From assembly GCA_023418575.1 (NCBI GenBank), contig JAEZZM010000035.1, forward strand, positions 21,715 through 85,714: a DNA stretch of 64,000 bases, written 5' to 3'. Shown here one piece after another: positions 14,833 to 22,969 of this stretch. This DNA is from Actinomycetes bacterium (GTDB lineage: Bacteria; Actinomycetota; Coriobacteriia; Coriobacteriales; JAEZZM01). The notes under the pieces are model-generated. The model made no database searches. It saw only the letters and a list, made by a program, of their open reading frames with translations, and had not been told where the DNA came from. How positions within the stretch are numbered: position 1 is the first letter of the stretch; each line of letters opens with the position of its first letter. A program made the translations under genes and the position numbers.

Positions 14833-15084
14833 CTAACCAACCGTTCCTACAGGATAAAATATCATGCAGGCAAGCAAAGTTCCAATAAAAATAATGGTAA
14901 CAATAAGCGTAAGCTTATCAAGATTCTTTTCCATCAATGAAGAGCCACCTGAGGTGGAATACATTGAGCTGGCAATCATATCAGAAACACCGGTACCTTT
15001 ACCTGAGTGCATTAAGATCAATATAACAAGGGCAAAACCTGAAATTGCCCAAATAACTAACAAAGCAATAACGAGAGGACTCAA
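14833..15084 (-). CDS. secG: Preprotein translocase subunit SecG
   Basis: An 83-residue protein with two membrane helices (about 5-25 and 57-77) joined by a Gly/Ser-rich loop: VLILMHSGKGTGVSDMIASS then STSGGSSLMEKNLDKLT. This is the standard SecG pattern (the LxHxGKGxG step and the ExxLDRxT step before helix 2). SecG assists SecYEG in protein export. It is the last gene of the glycolytic series, a position found in many actinobacteria, 59 bases after gpmI. Confidence 0.93.
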   Translation of the reverse strand: MSPLVIALLVIWAISGFALVILILMHSGKGTGVSDMIASSMYSTSGGSSLMEKNLDKLTLIVTIIFIGTLLACMIFYPVGTVG

Positions 15085-15143
15085 TCTGTACTCCTTGTGA
15101 CCAACGTAATCTTTAGTAACAAACTAACAATATAACACAGTAT

Positions 15144-16730
15144 TTACTTCAAGGCAAAAAGAGATCTACCTTCCCAGATATCAGGGGCAGCAAGACCCAA
15201 TAGATATAACAGGCTGGGAGCAATATCACAAAGTCTACCCTCACGCTCAACCCATGAGGCAAAGCCTAGCTCTTGAGATCCAACATAAATGATGGGAACT
15301 CTATTAGTGGTATGAGCTGTGAAGGCTTTTTTCTCTCCATCAATTACTTTATACATGAGATCAGCATTGCCATGATCTGCGCTAATAAGCATTTCAATAT
15401 CATGCGCTCTGCATGCATCAACAAGTTTACCAAGACACAGATCAACAGCTTCAACGGCCTTTATTGCTGCCTCTAGCACACCAGTATGTCCTACCATGTC
15501 ACAATTTGCAAAATTTACAATATAGACCTCGGCCTTATCGTCCTCTATTGCCTTGATGAGTGAGTCTGTCAGTTCATAAGCACTCATCTCAGGTTTTAAA
15601 TCATAGGTGGCAACCTTAGGAGAGTGAATAAGAAGGCGCTCTTCACCTACTTTAGGCTCTTCTTTTCCTCCATTAAAAAAGAAGGTAACATGTGCATATT
15701 TCTCAGTTTCAGCAGTATGAAACTGCCTAAGTCCAGCTTGCGATAATACATCAGCTAATACCTGTTTGGGAAATTGCTTGGGGAAAGCCACAGGGAGCTT
15801 TAAACTTGGATCATATTCAGTGAGACAAATAAGCCCTGATAAGCGTGCATGAGAAGCTCTATCAAAGGCATTAAAATCATCTTGGCTCAAAGCGCTACTT
15901 AACTCGCGTGCTCTATCAGGTCTAAAATTGAAGAAGACAGCAAGATCCCCATCTTGCATACCAGTATAATTAAAGGCTGCAGGGATGATGAATTCGTCGC
16001 TTATCCCCTGCTCATATGAGCTCTTTATATACTCTTGAGGGGAAATAGTTTGCTGATTATTGGCAAACATCAGGCTTTCATAGGCCTTTTGTACTCTATC
16101 CCAGCGCTTATCACGGTCCATAGCATAATAGCGCCCTGAAAGACTTGCTATCTGAGCTTTAAATGCATTTAGATTTTGATCACCATGTAACTGAGCTTGA
16201 TTTTTCTCTAGCTGAGCCAAAAACTCTTGCAAAGACTCAATAAAAGCTAAGCCTGAATAAGGGTCTACATCACGACCATCTAAAAAAGCATGGATATAAA
16301 TGCGCGATACCCCACACGAAGCCGCCATCTTTGCCAGCGCCTGTGCATGTTCTAAAGAAGAATGCACACCACCATCTGAGTAAAGACCCATGAGATGCAG
16401 AGCCTTCTTACTATGCTTTAAGGCTTCAAAATGGCTACATAAGACCTCATTTTTCTCAAGCTCACCATCCTGACAAGCTTTATCAATTCTGCTCAGCTCC
16501 TGGTAAACTACCTGACCTGCTCCAATATTTAGATGACCAACCTCAGAATTACCCATCTGCCCCTCGGGAAGTCCCACCGCTTTTCCGTTAGCTGCAAGAC
16601 TACTGTGAGGACAGCTTTTAAAGAGCTTATCTAAGGTGGGGGTTTGAGCTTGATCAATGGCATTTTGCGGTCCTGGCTCGCCCAGAGCAAAGCCATCCAA
16701 AATACAAAGAAGCGCCTTTTTCTTAGCCAA
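15144..16730 (-). CDS. gpmI: Phosphoglycerate mutase, 2,3-bisphosphoglycerate-independent
   Basis: This 528-residue dimanganese enzyme interconverts 3- and 2-phosphoglycerate. Visible motifs: LLCILDGFAL (metal Asp near residue 12), GNSEVGHLNIGAG with the catalytic serine (about 61-62), HAFLDGRDV, FNFRPDRARELS, and the C-terminal metal site ADHGNADLM plus TAHTTNRVP. The start codon is TTG (16730), with GGTAGGGA just upstream and only one base after the tpiA stop. The usual order in actinobacteria has tpiA directly before secG, so gpmI is an extra member here. A cofactor-dependent mutase cannot be excluded elsewhere in the genome. Confidence 0.96.
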   Translation of the reverse strand: MAKKKALLCILDGFALGEPGPQNAIDQAQTPTLDKLFKSCPHSSLAANGKAVGLPEGQMGNSEVGHLNIGAGQVVYQELSRIDKACQDGELEKNEVLCSHFEALKHSKKALHLMGLYSDGGVHSSLEHAQALAKMAASCGVSRIYIHAFLDGRDVDPYSGLAFIESLQEFLAQLEKNQAQLHGDQNLNAFKAQIASLSGRYYAMDRDKRWDRVQKAYESLMFANNQQTISPQEYIKSSYEQGISDEFIIPAAFNYTGMQDGDLAVFFNFRPDRARELSSALSQDDFNAFDRASHARLSGLICLTEYDPSLKLPVAFPKQFPKQVLADVLSQAGLRQFHTAETEKYAHVTFFFNGGKEEPKVGEERLLIHSPKVATYDLKPEMSAYELTDSLIKAIEDDKAEVYIVNFANCDMVGHTGVLEAAIKAVEAVDLCLGKLVDACRAHDIEMLISADHGNADLMYKVIDGEKKAFTAHTTNRVPIIYVGSQELGFASWVEREGRLCDIAPSLLYLLGLAAPDIWEGRSLFALK

Positions 16731-16731
16731 A

Positions 16732-17535
16732 TTAATCCCTACCTGAATAAGATTTACCTGCTGCTACAACAATATCTGAGAATTCTTGAGCATCCAAAGA
16801 AGCGCCGCCCACTAAAGCGCCATCTATATGCTCTTGCTCAAAAAATAGAGTAGAATTGGCAGCCTTTACAGATCCGCCATACAAAATGCGTGTCTTTTGA
16901 GCTATATCTTCATCAAAGAGCTCAGCTAAGCTTTCTCTAATCCTTTGACAAACCTTATTAGCATGCTCGGGACTTGCAACTTGATTAGAGCCAATGGCCC
17001 AAATAGGCTCATATGCCACCACCAGATCAAACTTTAGGCTTGAATCCTTTGCATAATTTGAACTTAAGTTCTCAAGAGCAGCCTTTATCTGCTGTTCAAC
17101 AAAATCTTCGCTGCCACCAGCTTGATACACCACCTCTGGTTCTCCACAACAAAGTATGGGAGATATCTCATGTGCGATAAGAGCTGAGATTTTATCGGCA
17201 ATCTGTTGATCTGTCTCCAACAGCAGCTGTCTGCGCTCTGAATGTCCCACTATGCAATACTGACAGGGTACAGCCTTAAGCATGCGTGCAGAAATCTCTC
17301 CTGTATACGCCCCATCGTCATAGGTAGAGACATTTTGAGCACCAAGAGAAATGGCTGCCTTATCAAAAGAAATCACATTTGCAACGCCTTTAAGCGCAAG
17401 ATGCGTGGGGCAAATGCAGGCCTCACAGTTCCAAGACTCAGACTTATAGCTTAATTCTTGTGCTAGAGCTACAGCCTGAGCATAATCTTTATTCATCTTC
17501 CAATTGCCTGCTACAAGACTCTTACGCTGTGCCAT
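16732..17535 (-). CDS. tpiA: Triosephosphate isomerase
   Basis: Interconverts dihydroxyacetone phosphate and glyceraldehyde 3-phosphate. Motifs: VAGNWKMNK (lysine and asparagine of the active site, about 9-16), CIVGHSERRQ (catalytic His), VAYEPIWAIGS (catalytic Glu) and LYGGSVKAANS (phosphate loop). I chose ATG 17535, preceded by AAGGTGG inside the pgk end; the longer reading adds three residues from a GTG. The pgk stop codon and this start are only two bases apart, giving translational coupling. Length (267) is slightly above the family norm. Confidence 0.96.
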   Translation of the reverse strand: MAQRKSLVAGNWKMNKDYAQAVALAQELSYKSESWNCEACICPTHLALKGVANVISFDKAAISLGAQNVSTYDDGAYTGEISARMLKAVPCQYCIVGHSERRQLLLETDQQIADKISALIAHEISPILCCGEPEVVYQAGGSEDFVEQQIKAALENLSSNYAKDSSLKFDLVVAYEPIWAIGSNQVASPEHANKVCQRIRESLAELFDEDIAQKTRILYGGSVKAANSTLFFEQEHIDGALVGGASLDAQEFSDIVVAAGKSYSGRD

Positions 17536-17537
17536 TT

Positions 17538-18734
17538 CTACCACCTTAGTGCTTCAACGCCCGGAAGCTTAGTACCTTCAACCAAGTTCATAGAGGCCCC
17601 GCCGCCTGTGGATATAAAACTCATTTCGTCGGCAAGATTAAATTGCTTGACCGCTGCTACTGAGTCTCCCCCACCTATAATGGTAAGCGCCTCTTTATTA
17701 TCGGCCATTGCCTGAGCAATTGCTTTAGTTCCTCGCTCAAATAAGGGGATCTCAAAAACACCCATGGGACCATTCCAAAAGATTGTTTTTGCAGAAGCCA
17801 AAACCTGCTTATATGCCTCTATTGTTTTAGGGCCAATATCCAAACCCATCATATCTTCTGGTATTGCATCAATGTCCAGACTATCTATGCGCGCATCTTC
17901 AGCCAAGGCATCTGCCACAATAAGATCTTGAGGTAAAAGCAAATTTACGCCCTTTTTCTGAGCTTGATCCAGCATTTCCTTGCAAGACTCAATCCAATCT
18001 TCTTGCAGCAAGGAGCGCCCCACCTCGTAGCCTTGAGCCTTTAAGAAGGTAAAGCACATACCACCACCAATGATAAGGCTGTCGCACTTATCCATAAGCT
18101 TGTTGATTACGCCTACCTTATCTGAAACCTTTGAGCCTCCCAAGACTGCCACAAAGGGTCGGGCAGGATCTTGTGATAAGCCCTCTAGGTGCTCTAGCTC
18201 TTTTTGAAGCAAGAAGCCTGAATAAGAAGGCAGGTATTTGGTGATGGCCTCAACAGAGGCATGAGCCCTATGGCTTACACCAAAGGCATCATTTACATAC
18301 ATATCTGCAAGCTTCGCTAAAAGAGCTGCAAAGCTTGCATCATTAGCTTTTTCTCGTGGATCAAAACGAAGGTTTTCTAAGAGCATAAGCTCGCCTTCAT
18401 TGAGTGTTTCCGATAAATGAAGGGCGGCTTCACCACAGATATCACTTACAAAGTGCACGGTTCGATCTGGAAGCAGCTCCACTAGACGCTGGGCTACAGG
18501 CTTCATAGAAAACTCTTCCTCAAAGCCGCTGCCCGCAGGGCGTCCTAAGTGAGACATAAGGATAAGCTTGGCTCCCCTATCCAAAAGATAGTTAATGCTG
18601 GGGAGTGCAGCTTGTATGCGCGTATCATCTGCCACCTTCCCATCTTTTAATGGGGTATTAAAATCAACACGCATAAGCACGCGCTTACCGGCACAATCCA
18701 AATCCTGTATTGAGTGGGGAGCCACTGTTTGCAT
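17538..18734 (-). CDS. pgk: Phosphoglycerate kinase
   Basis: Converts 1,3-bisphosphoglycerate and ADP to 3-phosphoglycerate and ATP. Motifs: KRVLMRVDFNTPLKDG at residues 17-32, LMSHLGRP, GVSHRAHAS, PFVAVLGGSKVSDK, WNGPMGVFE and IIGGGDSVAAV near the C-terminus with the last helix SFISTGGGASMNL. Length 398 is typical. It lies 108 bases after gap, with an imperfect inverted repeat between them, and is coupled to tpiA downstream. Confidence 0.97.
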   Translation of the reverse strand: MQTVAPHSIQDLDCAGKRVLMRVDFNTPLKDGKVADDTRIQAALPSINYLLDRGAKLILMSHLGRPAGSGFEEEFSMKPVAQRLVELLPDRTVHFVSDICGEAALHLSETLNEGELMLLENLRFDPREKANDASFAALLAKLADMYVNDAFGVSHRAHASVEAITKYLPSYSGFLLQKELEHLEGLSQDPARPFVAVLGGSKVSDKVGVINKLMDKCDSLIIGGGMCFTFLKAQGYEVGRSLLQEDWIESCKEMLDQAQKKGVNLLLPQDLIVADALAEDARIDSLDIDAIPEDMMGLDIGPKTIEAYKQVLASAKTIFWNGPMGVFEIPLFERGTKAIAQAMADNKEALTIIGGGDSVAAVKQFNLADEMSFISTGGGASMNLVEGTKLPGVEALRW

Positions 18735-18761
18735 AGCTTTCCTCTATTCTTGTAATTATTA

Positions 18762-18800
18762 ATCTAAGTGGAGTCTTTTCATGGGGCTCTCCACTAAGAT
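18762..18800 (-). promoter_or_regulatory. Inverted repeat between gap and pgk
   Basis: ATCTAAGTGGAG (18762-18773) and CTCCACTAAGAT (18789-18800) pair over 12 positions with one mismatch and a 15-base loop. On the minus strand the downstream side has only a poor T run, so it is a weak terminator at best. It may stabilise a processed gap message and lower pgk expression relative to gap. Confidence 0.45.
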
Positions 18801-18842
18801 ACGTTTATTATGTAGCTACCAAGCCATTAAGCTATTAGCGTA

Positions 18843-19847
18843 TTACTTAGAGCCTAAGAGTTTTACCAGGTCAACCAATCTCATTGAATAGCCATACTCA
18901 TTGTCATACCAGGCTATAAGCTTAGCTAGGCTTCCTGATTCATTTACCATGGTTAAAGGTGCATCAAAGATGCATGATGCAGGATTGCCAATGATATCGC
19001 AGGATACAATGGGGTCTTCTGAGTATTCAATATAGCCTTTCATTGCCCCTTGAGCGGCAGCCTTAATAACAGCATTAAGCTCCTCAGTGCTGGTCTTTTT
19101 AGAAAGTTGAACTACCAGATCAACCATGGATGCATCAGGAGTTGGAACACGTGCGGCCATACCATCAAGCTTACCCTTAAGCTCTGGAATAACCTCAGCT
19201 ACAGCACGAGCAGCTCCCGTGGTGGTAGGAATGATAGACATAGCAGCAGCACGTGCTCGTCTTAAATCTTTATGCTTAAGATCGAGAATCTTTTGATCAT
19301 TGGTATAAGCATGAACCGTGGTCATATATCCTTGCTCAATACCAAATTCATCAACTAAGACCTTAGCCAATGGAGCCAAGCAATTAGTGGTACATGAAGC
19401 ATTGGAAACTACAAAGTGTTTAGATGGATCAAAGATATTATCATTAACACCCATAACAATGGTGGCATCTACATCCTTACCTGGCGCAGAAATAGCCACA
19501 CGGGAAGCACCTGCTTTAATATGCTGTCCAGCCTGCTCACCTGTTTTAAAGCGACCAGTGCACTCACAAACAACATCTACCCCAAGCTCTTTCCAGTTGA
19601 GCTCCAAAGGATCTCTTGTGCTCAGTCCCTTAATACGCTTGCCATCTACAATTAAGTCTGTGCCATCAATCTCTATTTCTTTATTAAATTTTCCATGCAC
19701 AGAATCATATTTAAGAAGGTGAGCTGCAGCTTCTATATTGCTAAAATCATTGCAGGCCACAAGCTCAATATCAGGATCATTAAGCATAATGCGAGCTGCG
19801 ATTCTACCAATGCGACCAAAGCCATTAATACCAACTTTCAGCGCCAT
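18843..19847 (-). CDS. gap: Glyceraldehyde-3-phosphate dehydrogenase, type I
   Basis: NAD-dependent glycolytic dehydrogenase. The Rossmann start is VGINGFGRIGR (6-16), the catalytic region is SNASCTTNCLAP (about 149-160), followed by the HAYTNDQKI loop and the RARAAAMSIIPTTTGAA segment; the end has WYDNEYGYS. Asp near residue 34 (VACNDF) favours NAD over NADP. Length 334 is standard. GGAGG stands 5 bases before the ATG. It follows whiA by 54 bases on the same strand. Confidence 0.97.
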   Translation of the reverse strand: MALKVGINGFGRIGRIAARIMLNDPDIELVACNDFSNIEAAAHLLKYDSVHGKFNKEIEIDGTDLIVDGKRIKGLSTRDPLELNWKELGVDVVCECTGRFKTGEQAGQHIKAGASRVAISAPGKDVDATIVMGVNDNIFDPSKHFVVSNASCTTNCLAPLAKVLVDEFGIEQGYMTTVHAYTNDQKILDLKHKDLRRARAAAMSIIPTTTGAARAVAEVIPELKGKLDGMAARVPTPDASMVDLVVQLSKKTSTEELNAVIKAAAQGAMKGYIEYSEDPIVSCDIIGNPASCIFDAPLTMVNESGSLAKLIAWYDNEYGYSMRLVDLVKLLGSK

Positions 19848-19901
19848 TATTCCTCCAAGGCTTCCTTGATTATCAGTACCTTAAGACCTCATAGTATTGT
19901 A

Positions 19902-20846
19902 CTATGCTTCAAAAGTATCACTCAACTTGTACCCACTTTGCTGGGCAAGCTCACTGATGCGTCTTAGCCTATGATTAATTGCTGATTTGCTTAAAGGTGG
20001 TTGTGCTAATTCTCCCAGCTCACGCAAGCTTAACTCTGGATAGCGCAGACGCAACTTACAAAAATAACTCAAAGCCTGCGATAACTTATCAAAACCTATA
20101 GTTTTTTCTATATGCTCTATCATCTCAATTTGCTGTAGTGCTGCCCTAGAGCTGCGCTTTTGATTAGCTAACTCTGCGTTTACCTGCCTGTTAATATCAG
20201 AGCGCAAGGCTTTAAGCACCCTAACATTTTCAATAGATAAGGCCGAATTATGAGCCCCCATAAATGCCAGAGCATATAAGATCTCATCACCATTTTTCAA
20301 ATACAAAACATGATCTGAACGCCGCGCCAAATATTTAAGCTTAATCCCATAGCTAAGCAATTCTTTTTGCAGGGCAAGGGCAAAATCCTTATCAGCCAAG
20401 TTAAGCTCAAAGTGAAAATCTCCTTTAGGATGAGCAATAAAACCGCAGCCCAAAAATACTCCGCGCAAAAAGGCACCGGCTTTATCGGCATCATCTAAAA
20501 GATCAGGCTTTATTCCAATATAAACTTGATCTTGAGTGTCGATAATACCGAGCGCCTGTAATACCGTGATCAAGCCTTCCTGCTGAGGAATACTTACGAC
20601 ATAGGTGCGTGATTTATGTATGCCACTGCGTTTAACAGTAAGCTCTGTTTTTAACCTACAAACTTGGTGGACCAGTTTAATTAAAACTCGAGCTAAAGCT
20701 CCCGTTTCAGTTGAAACCTCAAGCTGCAAATGAGCATCTATTTGACCGCATGTTTTCATAATGGCAGCAAGCTGCGCAAGATCAGCCCTTCTTTTAGCAG
20801 CCTGAACTCTAGAGAGCTCGTCTTTTACTTCTGCACTAAATGACAT
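19902..20846 (-). CDS. whiA: DNA-binding protein WhiA
   Basis: WhiA joins a degenerate LAGLIDADG-type domain to a C-terminal helix-turn-helix. Here the N-terminal part is MSFSAEVKDELSRV (standard WhiA start) and FLRGVFLGCGFIAHPKGDFHFE near residue 130; the C-terminal HTH shows RYPELSLRELGELAQP and SKSAINHRLRRI (about 290-300). In Streptomyces it controls sporulation genes with WhiB; in non-sporulating bacteria it affects division and chromosome segregation. Its start overlaps the end of yvcK by 22 bases. The order rapZ-yvcK-whiA is highly conserved in Gram-positive bacteria. Confidence 0.96.
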   Translation of the reverse strand: MSFSAEVKDELSRVQAAKRRADLAQLAAIMKTCGQIDAHLQLEVSTETGALARVLIKLVHQVCRLKTELTVKRSGIHKSRTYVVSIPQQEGLITVLQALGIIDTQDQVYIGIKPDLLDDADKAGAFLRGVFLGCGFIAHPKGDFHFELNLADKDFALALQKELLSYGIKLKYLARRSDHVLYLKNGDEILYALAFMGAHNSALSIENVRVLKALRSDINRQVNAELANQKRSSRAALQQIEMIEHIEKTIGFDKLSQALSYFCKLRLRYPELSLRELGELAQPPLSKSAINHRLRRISELAQQSGYKLSDTFEA

Positions 20847-21928
20847 GCAGGAATCACTCCTTTAAGAGCAGAGGCAAGCTTACATACTGAATGCCAGGTT
20901 GGACGTCCCTCTTCAGAAAAGTCTCTACATAAAACCACGGGTATGCGATCGTTTAAGCGCTCAAACGCTTCATCTTGCAAATCCACCGGTCTAACAAAGT
21001 TTTGCTTGCCATCAGATTGCTCACGCATAAAAGCATCTTGAGCCACCTGCTCTTTGGTGAGCGCTTGAAATGAGCGCGTGGCCACACCAAGATCGGGATT
21101 TTTCTTCTTATGTAAGAGGGCTACGTCAATAAGACCCTTAAGACCATGTGCCTCTAGGGCTAAGACATGCTCTTCTGTAGAAAGTCCCCAGGTCTCCCCC
21201 TGCATATCAGCAATAGGACCCACAAAAATAAGCGGAATCTTACGCTTTTTGCGCACTGTTTTTATCGCCGATAAAATTCCTGGCACCAAAAGATTGGGAA
21301 TAATTGAAGTAAAAAGCGAGCCTGGCCCCAAAACAATGGCATCAGCTTCTAAAATTGCTTGTAAAACAGGTTGATACACCTGAGCATCTTTGGGCTCTAA
21401 CCAGACCTGCTCTAAAGCTGCTGGGCCCTTTCCCAGACAAGCCTCTCCTGCAAATTCCTGGCCATCTTTGGTTTTTCCGGCCAGAGTAACGGGTTCAAGA
21501 GTAGATGGCAAGACCGCACCTTTAATATGCAATAATCGAGCGCATAAATCTATGGCCTCAGCAAATGAGTCAGTCTCCTGTGTTAAGGCCGTTAAGATGA
21601 GATTTCCCAGACTGTGATTATCAGCATAAGGGAAACGGTGTTCAAAAGCTTTTACTAAGGGTTCATCTCCATCTTGAGCCATGGCCGATAAGCACCTGCG
21701 TACATCACCTGTGGCAAGCATCTGAGCTTTATCTCGCAAGATGCCGGTTGATCCACCATCATCTACCATAGAAACAACTGCAGATACCTTAATGCCCAAA
21801 CTAATAAGAGCTTTGATGGTATTAGATTGCCCTGTGCCACCACCTATGCTTACCACCTTAATGAGCTGTTCTTTTTTAGGGGCAAAATGCTTGCCTGCTT
21901 GTCGGCGTTTTGATGCAAAACTTGGCAT
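20825..21928 (-). CDS. yvcK: Gluconeogenesis factor YvcK/CofD-like
   Basis: A 367-residue protein of the YvcK (CofD-like, UPF0052) family. It has the UDP-sugar/nucleotide-binding start VVSIGGGTGQSNTIKAL (26-42), VSMVDDGGSTGILR, GDVRRCLSA, NLILTAL and the GPGSLFTSIIPNLLV motif. YvcK binds UDP-GlcNAc and controls carbon flux toward cell-wall precursors in Bacillus and mycobacteria (CuvA). An N-terminal tail of about 20 basic residues precedes the core. It overlaps whiA and follows rapZ by 17 bases. Confidence 0.95.
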   Translation of the reverse strand: MPSFASKRRQAGKHFAPKKEQLIKVVSIGGGTGQSNTIKALISLGIKVSAVVSMVDDGGSTGILRDKAQMLATGDVRRCLSAMAQDGDEPLVKAFEHRFPYADNHSLGNLILTALTQETDSFAEAIDLCARLLHIKGAVLPSTLEPVTLAGKTKDGQEFAGEACLGKGPAALEQVWLEPKDAQVYQPVLQAILEADAIVLGPGSLFTSIIPNLLVPGILSAIKTVRKKRKIPLIFVGPIADMQGETWGLSTEEHVLALEAHGLKGLIDVALLHKKKNPDLGVATRSFQALTKEQVAQDAFMREQSDGKQNFVRPVDLQDEAFERLNDRIPVVLCRDFSEEGRPTWHSVCKLASALKGVIPACHLVQK

Positions 21929-21945
21929 ACACTCTCACCTCTTTG

Positions 21946-22845
21946 CTAATGCTGAGCTCTATGAACATCGCGATGGGCAGAACTTACTTCATAACCCTTC
22001 TCGGCCAAATAAGCAGCACTTGCAAGGGCAATGCTTACGCTTCTATGCTGTCCGCCTGTACAGCCTATACCTATGGATAAATATTGCTTGCCTTCCTTAA
22101 CATAGGCCGGCATTATCACATCTAAAAGCTGCTTCCATGCCTGCATGAATTTCTTTGTTTCCTCATGTTCAAGAACATAGGAATATACTTCCTCGTTAAA
22201 GCCTGTCTTACGCTTTAGCTCAGGTACATAATACGGGTTAGGCAAAAAGCGTACATCTATAACCAAGTCTGCATCCTGAGGATTTCCATACTTAAAACCA
22301 AAGGAAAAGACTTGCACGCTAATGGTTTTTTCTATGGGTAACTCTGAGAATTGCTCAACCAGGCGCTCTCTTAGTTGCTTAGGCTTAAGCTTGGAGCTAT
22401 CAATAATATGATGAGCATAATCTTTAAGTGGGCCCAAAAGCTTGCGCTCAAGTGCAATTACTTCAAGAAGAGTAAGATTTGCATTTTGAGGGTAGTTCAT
22501 CAAGGGGTGCTTGCGTCTCAAAGCGGAGTAGCGAGCCTGCAAAACCTCATCTTGAGCCTCTAGAAACAAAAGCTCATAATCAAGCTCAAATTCATCTAAA
22601 AGCGCTATTTTATCGGCAAGGGCACTACCAAAAAATTCTTGCGATCTAATATCACAGACTAAGGCAAGAGGGCGTTTTTTATCGGTATTAAGATTCATAA
22701 GCTCTACTAGAGGGATAATCATTTGGGGAGGCAAATTATCAATGCAGTAGTAGCCCAGATCTTCAAAGGTATGCATAGCCTCGGTACGGCCAGCACCCGA
22801 CATGCCTGTTATAATTATGAGATCCTTACTTAACCTGGGGTCCAT
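21946..22845 (-). CDS. rapZ: RNase adapter RapZ (nucleotide-binding)
   Basis: RapZ-family P-loop protein, formerly YvcJ. The P-loop is IITGMSGAGRTEA (11-23), with Arg where most P-loops have Lys, as is usual for actinobacterial RapZ. DLGYYCIDNLPP follows. The C-terminal domain has FGFKYGNPQDADLVIDVRFLPNP and GCTGGQHRSV, which binds metabolites or RNA in studied homologues. In E. coli RapZ presents small RNAs to RNase E and senses glucosamine-6-phosphate; in Gram-positives the role is less clear. First gene of the rapZ-yvcK-whiA unit, with GGAGG before the ATG. Confidence 0.95.
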   Translation of the reverse strand: MDPRLSKDLIIITGMSGAGRTEAMHTFEDLGYYCIDNLPPQMIIPLVELMNLNTDKKRPLALVCDIRSQEFFGSALADKIALLDEFELDYELLFLEAQDEVLQARYSALRRKHPLMNYPQNANLTLLEVIALERKLLGPLKDYAHHIIDSSKLKPKQLRERLVEQFSELPIEKTISVQVFSFGFKYGNPQDADLVIDVRFLPNPYYVPELKRKTGFNEEVYSYVLEHEETKKFMQAWKQLLDVIMPAYVKEGKQYLSIGIGCTGGQHRSVSIALASAAYLAEKGYEVSSAHRDVHRAQH

Positions 22846-22969
22846 ATCCAGCCTCCAAAAAGTGAAATCTTACTGCTTTTTAGTATATATCCTATCAAGC
22901 TAGTTTAAGATATACCAATAAGTATAAGAAGCCAAATGCAGTTAAGACATACGAAGGCGAGCTTATAAG

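Noticed and set aside
19318..19722. Plus-strand ORF of 134 codons opposite gap
   Set aside because: Antisense to a conserved dehydrogenase gene; its composition is a mirror of the gap codons and it has no domain.
22845..22969. Divergent promoter region of rapZ and the LRR gene as an operator site
   Set aside because: Only common AT-rich -10-like boxes (TATACT) are visible; no palindrome or repeat of note.
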